Shown piece by piece: positions 16,213 through 21,661 of a stretch of DNA of 24,927 nt. A program made the position numbers and the translations under genes. How positions within the stretch are numbered: the first letter of the stretch is position 1; each line of letters starts with the position of its first letter. The stretch comes from a virus. The notes beneath the pieces were generated by a model, which was not told the DNA's origin, ran no database searches, and was given only the letters and a program-made list of their open reading frames with translations. The DNA lies in the IMG/VR virus record IMGVR_UViG_3300037108_000025, positions 1 to 24,927 of that record; one strand, 5' to 3'.

Positions 16213-16416
16213 ATGAGCAATCCAACCAAGGGCAAAAGGCGCGCACCGGGGGCCGGGCGCAAGGCTAAACCTGAAGGGCAGAAGGCCAGCCGGCACATCG
16301 GGGCAGGAGTATCCGACAAGGAATGGCCGCTAGTAGAGATGGTAACCGAGCAGCGTGGGGGCAACCGCTCGGCCATCATCAGAGCGGCTTTCGGACTCCC
16401 CCCTGCGATTTCCTAG
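16213..16416 (+). CDS. Small ribbon-helix-helix-like DNA-binding protein
   Basis: 67 aa. A basic N-terminus (KGKRRAPGAGRKAKPEGQKA) is followed by a short strand (SRHIGAGVS), a helix (DKEWPLVEMVTEQ), a Gly turn and a second helix (RSAIIRAAFGL). This is the strand-helix-helix order of Arc/CopG-type dimeric repressors, including the typical Ser-x-x-Ile-Arg-x-A of the last helix. As first gene of the rightward arm, with a palindrome in its own promoter, it is a good candidate for an autorepressor or early regulator. The ATG at 16213 has no Shine-Dalgarno. An upstream extension in the same frame has no family support. Confidence 0.6.
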   Translation: MSNPTKGKRRAPGAGRKAKPEGQKASRHIGAGVSDKEWPLVEMVTEQRGGNRSAIIRAAFGLPPAIS

Positions 16417-16452
16417 CCGCGCGCCGCGTCGGTCGATTTGTGATAAAAACAT

Positions 16453-16481
16453 TTGCAACGTAATTGGATACGATCTACTCT
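16453..16481 (+). promoter_or_regulatory. Second rightward promoter of the same design
   Basis: TTGCAA (16453-16458), 17 bases, then TACTCT (16476-16481), with the ATG six bases later. The stretch from the -10 to the start (TACTCTCC, then GATCATG) repeats that of the first rightward promoter (TACACTCCTC, then GATCATG). Both lack a ribosome-binding site. Confidence 0.4.
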
Positions 16482-16487
16482 CCGATC

Positions 16488-16721
16488 ATGGAAACGCAGA
16501 CGACACCAACCACCACCAACGAAGCCAGGCGCGCTCGCGAAATCTACGCAGACGCCACGGCCTACCCTCGCTCGAAGCTCCCCGGCTATGGAAAGATCGT
16601 CCTAGCCTGGGTTGACGGCCGCTACGTGGCCACCTACGAGGGCGCGCCATATTGGAGCACGGTCGAGATACACGACGGGTTCGCGGTCATGCAGATGGCA
16701 TCCCTGGAGGTGCGCTCGTGA
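16488..16721 (+). CDS. Small hypothetical protein
   Basis: 77 aa. The N-terminus is Thr-rich (METQTTPTTTNEARRAREIYADATAYPRSK). It is followed by a compact beta-rich part, YGKIVLAWVDGRYVATYEGAPYWSTVEIHDGFAVMQM, that looks like a small folded domain. No family recognised. I prefer ATG 16488 over a TTG at 16464, because the latter lies within the predicted promoter. The stop overlaps the next gene as GTGA. Confidence 0.55.
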   Translation: METQTTPTTTNEARRAREIYADATAYPRSKLPGYGKIVLAWVDGRYVATYEGAPYWSTVEIHDGFAVMQMASLEVRS

Positions 16722-17050
16722 CCCGCGACAACACTATCCCCCGCTGCGCCTGCGGCTGCGGCGAGCTGGCCGAGATGGTTGCCGACATCCACGCCGACGG
16801 CTGCCACCTCCAGCGCTCGCCTTGGGCCGACCTGGCGCACGCGATGGGCGCGGTGGACGACAATCACCCGGTCATGATCGACGAGCTGGCGCCGGTCGCG
16901 GTACTACTGGCGGCGCGGACGTGCTGGTGCGGACTGCGCGAGACGACGGTGGTGGACTGGTGCCCACGCTGTGGATACTCGGCGGCACTCGCGCGGACGC
17001 AGCCGCTCCCCGCGATGACCATGGCCGAACTTGTGGAGGATGGACGATGA
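16718..17050 (+). CDS. Cysteine-rich hypothetical protein, probable zinc binder
   Basis: 110 aa from a GTG start with GGAGG seven bases upstream, overlapping the previous TGA. Two Cys clusters stand out: C10-A-C12-G-C14 near the N-terminus, and C69-W-C71 with W81-C82-P-R-C85-G later, the last being a zinc-ribbon knuckle. H30 and H50 could add ligands. Family and function are not recognised. It ends in an ATGA overlap with a 21-codon membrane peptide. Confidence 0.6.
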   Translation: MTRDNTIPRCACGCGELAEMVADIHADGCHLQRSPWADLAHAMGAVDDNHPVMIDELAPVAVLLAARTCWCGLRETTVVDWCPRCGYSAALARTQPLPAMTMAELVEDGR

Positions 17051-17112
17051 CCCGCCTTGATTTTCTCGCCCTGGCATTCGGCGCCGCCTGCCTGATTTGG
17101 GGCTGGTCATGA
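17047..17112 (+). CDS. 21-residue membrane peptide
   Basis: MTRLDFLALAFGAACLIWGWS. It has a charged start, then a hydrophobic run long enough for one membrane span, ending in Trp residues as at a lipid interface. It overlaps both neighbours as ATGA, with GAGGA 10 bases before the ATG, which supports translation. It could be a membrane anchor, a small toxin-like peptide or only a coupling frame. No homolog is known to me. Confidence 0.45.
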   Translation: MTRLDFLALAFGAACLIWGWS

Positions 17113-17432
17113 TCGCCATCCTCGCCCTAGCCGCCGCGCTCAACTGCGCGCCAGGAACGCCGCCCGCGAACCCCTACCGCTGGGCCTTCGTGCTCCCGGC
17201 CCGCGTGGAGTGCGCGCCGCTGGCCCACGCCGACCCTCTGCTCCGCGCGCTCGAATCGGACGCCTACGCGAGCCCATTCGCAGCGCTCGAAGGCGAACTG
17301 CCGAATCCGTTCACTGGCGACGACTTCGCCGACCCATTCGCTCCAGATGAGCGTGAGCCGCCCGAGGTGCTGTCGGCGGAGGCCGCGCTGGGCGGAGTGG
17401 AAGCGACGCTCAAGGGGCTGGTGCGCCCGTAG
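17109..17432 (+). CDS. Hypothetical protein with N-terminal hydrophobic segment
   Basis: 107 aa. MIAILALAAALNCAPG reads like a short signal or anchor segment; C13 could be a lipoprotein cysteine, although Asn just before it is atypical. The rest is Pro/Ala/Glu-rich and acidic, with a spaced motif: ASPFAALEGELPNPF, then DDFADPFAPDE, giving S-P-F, N-P-F and D-P-F about 12 residues apart. ATG 17109 overlaps the membrane peptide stop as ATGA and is preferred to the ATG four codons earlier. Function unknown. Confidence 0.55.
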   Translation: MIAILALAAALNCAPGTPPANPYRWAFVLPARVECAPLAHADPLLRALESDAYASPFAALEGELPNPFTGDDFADPFAPDEREPPEVLSAEAALGGVEATLKGLVRP

Positions 17433-17455
17433 ATTTGAGGGCATTCCGCTCTCGC

Positions 17456-17516
17456 CCGTCGGTGGGGCCGTACCGAGTCGTTGATTCCGCCGACGGTTTT
17501 TCTATCGCCAAACCGT
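17456..17516 (+). terminator. Terminator with an overlapping alternative hairpin
   Basis: CCGTCGG (17456-17462) pairs with CCGACGG (17490-17496), followed at once by TTTTTCT, an intrinsic terminator with a 27-base loop. An alternative stem ACGGTTT (17493-17499) / AAACCGT (17510-17516) uses part of the same arm and the T-run, so the two cannot form together. An AAGGAG follows at 17524-17529 without a close start codon. The 17433-17557 gap holds no gene that I can support. Confidence 0.45.
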
Positions 17517-17557
17517 AACAACAAGGAGACCGCACACAACGGCCCAGGCCGCATACG

Positions 17558-17641
17558 ATGGAGCGGTGGTGGATGAAGACGCTGCCGACGCCGCTCACTT
17601 CCGAGCCAGCCACAGACCGAACTGAAGGGACGACCACATGA
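17558..17641 (+). CDS. Possible 27-residue leader peptide
   Basis: MERWWMKTLPTPLTSEPATD and seven more residues, ending in an ATGA overlap with the nuclease gene. There is no strong ribosome site. Evidence is limited to the overlap and its place after the attenuator-like hairpins, so it may be only a chance frame. The tandem Trp codons are notable for a leader. Confidence 0.25.
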   Translation: MERWWMKTLPTPLTSEPATDRTEGTTT

Positions 17642-18765
17642 TCCGCTGCTCATCACTTCCGCTGCTATTCGCCTGCCCACAGTCGCAAGTCGACGGTGAT
17701 TCGCTCGACGGCGCACTCCCCGGCATGGACCACGACAACCAGGCCGGGCGCGAGGGAACCGCCACGCACGAGATGATCCGCGCGCACTTCCGCGGCGACC
17801 TGACAGGCGACTCGGCGAAGAACATCTGCGCGTTTCACGGAGTCGAGCCCGCCGCATGTTGGCCGCTCGTGAATCGTGCGAAGGCCATGGTCGCCGAACT
17901 CGGGCTCGGGACGCCGTTCGAGATGGAGGCGGAGCTAGACAACGGCGAACTCACCGGCCACCCTGACGCCGAATGGATAGCTGGCGGAGCCTATTGGATC
18001 GGCGACTGGAAGTCCTCGCGACTTGACTGCAACTACTACCACCAACTGATGGGGTACGCGAAACTTCGCCTGGAGAAGATTCGCGCCATGCCCAATGGCT
18101 GTGAATTGTTCGTGGCGTGGCTGCGCGACGGGACGGCGGAGCGATACCACGTCACCGCCGAGGAAATCGAGGCGTGGTCCGAGAAGATGGTGGAAAAGTC
18201 GGAGGCGCGGGACTCTGGCCCATACGTCACTGGCTCACATTGCACCTACTGCGACCGGCGCACGGACTGCCCTGCCCAGCGCGATGACATGCGGCAAGCG
18301 CTCGCGGTTATTGGGGACGGTGAATCGCTGGACGTCTCGAAGCTCGACGGCCCAACCAAGGCGCGGATTCACCGCAAATTGAAGATGTTGGCGAACATCA
18401 AGGCGACATGGGAGCAGGCCATCAAGGTTGACATACGCGAGCATGGGCCGATAGACTGTAAGGACGGTTTTCATCTGGCACTCGTGGAGGAAAACGGGAA
18501 GCGCGAAATCAATACCCTAAAAGCGTGGTCTATTATGGCCGACGCGCTTACCGACGATGAACTAGCACCATGCCTCACCGTCGGGGTAACATCCCTGCTA
18601 GACGCCGTCGCGAAGAAGGCGCCGCCGCGCAAGGGCGCCGAAGCGAAGCGCCAGCTTTGGGCGGCGCTCGAAGAAGCGGGCGCAGTGTCGCACGGCACAG
18701 TCGAGAAGCTCAAGGAGTTGCGAAACCAAAACGTGCCTAACACGAAGGAGATAGAAGACAAATGA
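17638..18765 (+). CDS. Cas4/RecB-like PD-(D/E)XK exonuclease
   Basis: 375 aa. Motifs in order: an N-terminal Cys pair (C4, C13); GREGTATHE with H44; ELTGHPD with D110; IGDWKSS with D123 and K125 (the D-x-K catalytic pair); the Q motif YYHQLMGYAKL with Q136; and C202-TY-C205-DRRTD-C211, the C-terminal cysteines that with one from the N-terminus hold a 4Fe-4S cluster in Cas4 and AddB. It therefore should be a metal-dependent nuclease, probably a 5' or 3' resecting exonuclease. The next gene, coupled by ATGA, is a likely annealing protein, as in lambda exo/beta-type pairs. An AAGGGA ribosome site precedes the ATG. The C-terminal 150 residues are helical, with no assigned role. Confidence 0.8.
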   Translation: MIRCSSLPLLFACPQSQVDGDSLDGALPGMDHDNQAGREGTATHEMIRAHFRGDLTGDSAKNICAFHGVEPAACWPLVNRAKAMVAELGLGTPFEMEAELDNGELTGHPDAEWIAGGAYWIGDWKSSRLDCNYYHQLMGYAKLRLEKIRAMPNGCELFVAWLRDGTAERYHVTAEEIEAWSEKMVEKSEARDSGPYVTGSHCTYCDRRTDCPAQRDDMRQALAVIGDGESLDVSKLDGPTKARIHRKLKMLANIKATWEQAIKVDIREHGPIDCKDGFHLALVEENGKREINTLKAWSIMADALTDDELAPCLTVGVTSLLDAVAKKAPPRKGAEAKRQLWAALEEAGAVSHGTVEKLKELRNQNVPNTKEIEDK

Positions 18766-19676
18766 CAACCGCAGAAGAAAATCAGGCCCTCATGGTCGCA
18801 GAAGACGAGGAAACCGGGATCCAAGTGCAACAGGTGTCCGCCATTGCGGCCATCACGAAGAGCGAGGTCGAAAGCCAACTCGACGCCGCCCACCGTTACC
18901 CCAGAACCATCAAGCGATTCATCGACGATGCTATGGCGATGGTTTGTCGGTCCGTTGACGTCGCATCCTCCTGCTTCTACACGTTGCCACCCAGGCGCGG
19001 CGGTGACGGGAAGTCCATCACCGGTCCATCTGTGCGCCTCGCTGAGATTGCCGCCAGTGCCTACAGGAACCTTCACGTTGGCGCTCGCCCAATCGAAATA
19101 GGGCCACAGGATACGGTCTGCACTGCTCAGGGGGTGGCCTGGGATTTGGAGCGTAACGTGCGAGTGACGGTAGAGAAGACTCGACGAATTACCACCCGCG
19201 AGGGTAGACGATTCAGCGAAGACATGCAAATCGTCACCCAGAACGCGGCGGCCAGCATTGCTTTGCGGGACGCCATCTTTCGGGTCATTCCACGTGCGTA
19301 CATCAACGAACTGGACCAGGCCGCGCGCAAGGTCGCCGTCGGAGACGCCAAGACGCTGGCTGATCGAAGGTCTAAGGCGTTCGCGCATTTCGCACAGATG
19401 GGGGCTACGCGGGAGCGGGTTCTGGCGGCCATTGGAAAGCCGGAAATCGAAGCCGTCACCATGGAGGATATGGAAACTTTGATTGGGTATGCCTCATCAA
19501 TCAAGGACGGCCATACCACCGTCGACGAAGCCTTCCCGGCAATCGTGACGCCAGCAGCGACAACCGCTCCCGAAGACCAGGGCCGCCGTCTCAAGCTCGG
19601 CAACGAGCCAAAGCCGCGCGTGACCGTGGACACCTCGCAGGTCACGGAAGCCAAAGAGCCCGGCTCGGACGGCTAG
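18762..19676 (+). CDS. Probable single-strand annealing recombination protein
   Basis: 304 aa. Core: YPRTIKRFIDDAMAMV (47-61), GPSVRLAEIAASAYRNLHVGAR (88-109), CTAQGVAWDLERNVRVTVEKTRRITTREGRRFSEDMQIVTQNAAASIALRDAIFRVIPRAY (120-180). I have seen this pattern in phage proteins next to Cas4-like nucleases, mostly left as hypothetical or recombinase. It is not a clear RecT, Erf or Redbeta by motif. Coupling with the nuclease (ATGA) supports a role in annealing resected ends. The C-terminus is disordered and could bind partners. Function inferred from context. Confidence 0.55.
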   Translation: MTTAEENQALMVAEDEETGIQVQQVSAIAAITKSEVESQLDAAHRYPRTIKRFIDDAMAMVCRSVDVASSCFYTLPPRRGGDGKSITGPSVRLAEIAASAYRNLHVGARPIEIGPQDTVCTAQGVAWDLERNVRVTVEKTRRITTREGRRFSEDMQIVTQNAAASIALRDAIFRVIPRAYINELDQAARKVAVGDAKTLADRRSKAFAHFAQMGATRERVLAAIGKPEIEAVTMEDMETLIGYASSIKDGHTTVDEAFPAIVTPAATTAPEDQGRRLKLGNEPKPRVTVDTSQVTEAKEPGSDG

Positions 19677-19683
19677 CGTTCAC

Positions 19684-19788
19684 GGGCGGTGACTGCCCAA
19701 GAAGTCGCGAGCCCGGCGCTTGTGTCGCCGGGTTTGGGTGCGGTTGGCCCGCGCGTTCCTTGTTCGCGCGCCCGGCTTCGATGCCGGG
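19684..19788 (+). other. Run of GC hairpins between recombination gene and Lar-like gene
   Basis: Four successive stems: GGGC/GCCC (19684-19698); CCCGGCG/CGCCGGG (19712-19718 and 19726-19732, extendable by G-U and A-U pairs and followed by TTT); CGCGCG/CGCGCG (19750-19755 and 19765-19770); CCCGGC/GCCGGG (19771-19776 and 19783-19788). They fill the 132-bp gap. The second could be a weak terminator; together they may be an RNA element. The next ribosome site GGAGG follows 10 bases after the last stem. Confidence 0.55.
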
Positions 19789-19808
19789 GCATCCACTGGA
19801 GGTTACCA

Positions 19809-20216
19809 ATGCCCACAACACCCGAACCATCCCCAACGCAGAACCGCCACCGAGTGACCTCGTCAATCGAGCCGTGCCGAGTGTGCGGTGCAATGGTGGA
19901 CGCAGTGAAAGACCCCGAGAAGGCGCAGCCGTGGTCGATTCGCTGTCCGAACGCCGACTCGCAATCGCACTGCGGGCAAGAGGGCACCACTTACAGCAAG
20001 ACCAAGCCCGGCGCCATCGGAGCGTGGAACCGGCGCCAGCGCGGCGGAACCGAGAACATGTGCAAGCCCCACGTGACCGAGAAGAACGATGTGGATAGCC
20101 GCGTATTCTGCAAGCGCTGCAAGCTGTCCGAGCCGCATGAGTGCTTGCATGCGGACGGGTGGGCAAGGCGGGGAGAGTCCGACGCCGCTGCCACTGGACT
20201 GCGAGGGAGGGGATAG
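19809..20216 (+). CDS. Lar-like restriction alleviation / zinc-ribbon protein
   Basis: 135 aa. Residues 22-76 follow the Lar pattern: PCRVCG (C23, C26), a second pair (C46, C55), then AIGAWNRR (69-76), the almost invariant end of that domain. A second cluster, C85, C101-KR-C104, H110, C112, suggests another zinc site, longer than typical Lar. Lar of Rac prophage dampens type I restriction in E. coli; most phage Lar-like proteins are untested. The start was chosen at 19809 for its GGAGG eight bases upstream; the frame stays open further up but only through the hairpin region. Confidence 0.65.
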   Translation: MPTTPEPSPTQNRHRVTSSIEPCRVCGAMVDAVKDPEKAQPWSIRCPNADSQSHCGQEGTTYSKTKPGAIGAWNRRQRGGTENMCKPHVTEKNDVDSRVFCKRCKLSEPHECLHADGWARRGESDAAATGLRGRG

Positions 20217-20217
20217 C

Positions 20218-20478
20218 ATGAACGCCAACGAAGCCCAGCGCGCCGACAAGGCGGAAATTCAGAGGCTGCGCCTTGCACTGGCGCAATCAAGCGAGCAACA
20301 GCAGCGCGACGCCCGCCACGCGGAGCAACTGGCGAAACGAATCTGCGAGATGGAGGACGCGATTGCCATGCTGGCGCAGGAGTGGCGCGGGCGCTCTGCC
20401 ATCGTAGCCAGGCTGGACGCACTCACATCGGCGTGGGCCAAGCGGCGCGTCGCCCTTGACGGCGGAGGCGAATCGTGA
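20218..20478 (+). CDS. Small coiled-coil protein
   Basis: 86 aa, nearly all predicted helix: DKAEIQRLRLALAQSSEQQQRDARHAEQLAKRICEMEDAIAML with heptad spacing of Leu, Ile and Ala. The ribosome site GGGAGGGG is strong and the ATG follows the preceding TAG by one base. No family recognised. It could dimerise or act as an adaptor. Confidence 0.6.
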   Translation: MNANEAQRADKAEIQRLRLALAQSSEQQQRDARHAEQLAKRICEMEDAIAMLAQEWRGRSAIVARLDALTSAWAKRRVALDGGGES

Positions 20479-20597
20479 AAGAGTGCGCGGTGCTGATGTT
20501 CGCGAATTTTCGACACCTGAGAGACGTTCCGCACGCCCGGCCCTCGCGGGCATCAGCAACTTTCGTGGGCTTTGTGCCGCGTGCGGGGCGTCTTTGA
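20475..20597 (+). CDS. Possible 40-residue protein
   Basis: MKECAVLMFANFRHLRDVPH then 20 more residues, from a GTG that overlaps the previous TGA (GTGA), with GGAGG seven bases upstream. The start signals are convincing. The protein itself is basic, without recognised features, and could be a coupling frame before the ParB-like gene. Confidence 0.4.
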   Translation: MKECAVLMFANFRHLRDVPHARPSRASATFVGFVPRAGRL

Positions 20598-20611
20598 GGA
20601 GTTGAATTACG

Positions 20612-21661
20612 ATGCGACCACATCCACTGTCAGAGATATTCCCTCCAATGGAGGGAGATGAATTCGACGCGCTAGTCGAAGATATTCGGCGAAACGGGCT
20701 GCGCCAGCCGCTGGTCATGTACCAGGGAAAAATCCTGGACGGGCGCAACCGCTGGCGCGCATGCGAGAAGGCTGGCGTCAAGGCGACCACCACGGACTAC
20801 CGTGGTAACGATCCGCTCGGCTACGTGCTTTCGTTGAACCTGAATCGACGGCATCTAACTCCGACCCAGCGAGCGATAGTAGCCGAGAACATCGTCACGA
20901 CCACACACGGAGGCTTTCGCCATGGTGAGGACAGCAGGACCAAGGGATCACGTGATCCCTTGATAGCCGAGGTCAGCCGCGAGAAAGCCGCGAGAATCAT
21001 GGATACAAGCCCAGGAACCATGAAGCGCGTGCGAAAGGTTCTAGATCACGGGACGGAACCACTCAAGGCGGCGATCAAGGCTGACAAGCTCGACGCAGGG
21101 ACCGCCGCAAAACTTGTCGACGCCTCAGCCAAGACGCAGAAGGCAGCGGCCGAAGGCGGTAAGGAAATCGCGCGCGAGATCGTCAAGAAGATCGAAGCGC
21201 GCGAGGAAGCCAAGGAAGAAGCGAGATCGGGAGATCCACCTGTCAAGACGCTTGGCCTTCCGATCCCACCGGAAATCCTCGTGCGCATCGAGAAGGAGCA
21301 AGGTCTTCTCGACAAGATGTCCCGGATGCTCTCGGAACTGAAGCGCACGTATACCGAGTACGAGCAATGCACCGGCGTTGCCGGAAAACTCGGGCCTGGG
21401 AAACACCATGCGAGCGCCTTACGTTCGGCACTTGATGCCCTGAATACCCTGCGCGACCAGCGGCCCGCCTGCGTCTGCCCACATTGCAAACTGCTTCCCG
21501 ATTTGATCAAGACCTGCAACGTCTGCCGGCGCAGCGGTTACATTGGGGCGAGCGCGCTCAAGCAGATCGAAGCATGTCTACTTGTCGAAGGAGACGAAGC
21601 CGGGGTGTGGGTCGATGGAAAGTGGAGGTCATTGGCCGAATTGCGCGGAGACGACTTCTGA
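20612..21661 (+). CDS. ParB-like DNA-binding protein with C-terminal zinc finger
   Basis: 349 aa. The ParB N-terminal domain is clear: LVEDIRRNGLRQPLVMY (21-37), ILDGRNRWRACEKAG (41-55, equivalent to the GERRxRA nucleotide-binding box) and LNLNRRHLTPTQRA (75-88). A helix-turn-helix-like part follows (AEVSREKAARIMDTSPGTMKRVRKVL, 119-144). The middle (160-245) is charged helix. The C-terminus has C287, C289, C292 and C302-NV-C305, a zinc site not found in classical ParB. No ParA is visible here, so transcriptional or replication control is as likely as partition. A 22-bp palindrome lies within the coding sequence. It ends in a TGATG overlap with the helicase gene. Confidence 0.75.
   Translation: MRPHPLSEIFPPMEGDEFDALVEDIRRNGLRQPLVMYQGKILDGRNRWRACEKAGVKATTTDYRGNDPLGYVLSLNLNRRHLTPTQRAIVAENIVTTTHGGFRHGEDSRTKGSRDPLIAEVSREKAARIMDTSPGTMKRVRKVLDHGTEPLKAAIKADKLDAGTAAKLVDASAKTQKAAAEGGKEIAREIVKKIEAREEAKEEARSGDPPVKTLGLPIPPEILVRIEKEQGLLDKMSRMLSELKRTYTEYEQCTGVAGKLGPGKHHASALRSALDALNTLRDQRPACVCPHCKLLPDLIKTCNVCRRSGYIGASALKQIEACLLVEGDEAGVWVDGKWRSLAELRGDDF
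20941..20962. repeat. 22-bp perfect palindrome inside the parB-like gene
   Basis: The half-site CAAGGGATCAC is followed immediately by its exact reverse complement. The centre TCACGTGA equals the central eight bases of the chromosomal parS site recognised by ParB. It encodes residues 110-117 of the ParB-like protein, in a variable linker between the ParB box and the helix-turn-helix. Confidence 0.8.

Noticed and set aside
18471-19388. 305-codon minus-strand frame opposite the nuclease and annealing genes
   Set aside because: It covers two well-supported plus-strand genes and shows no motif.
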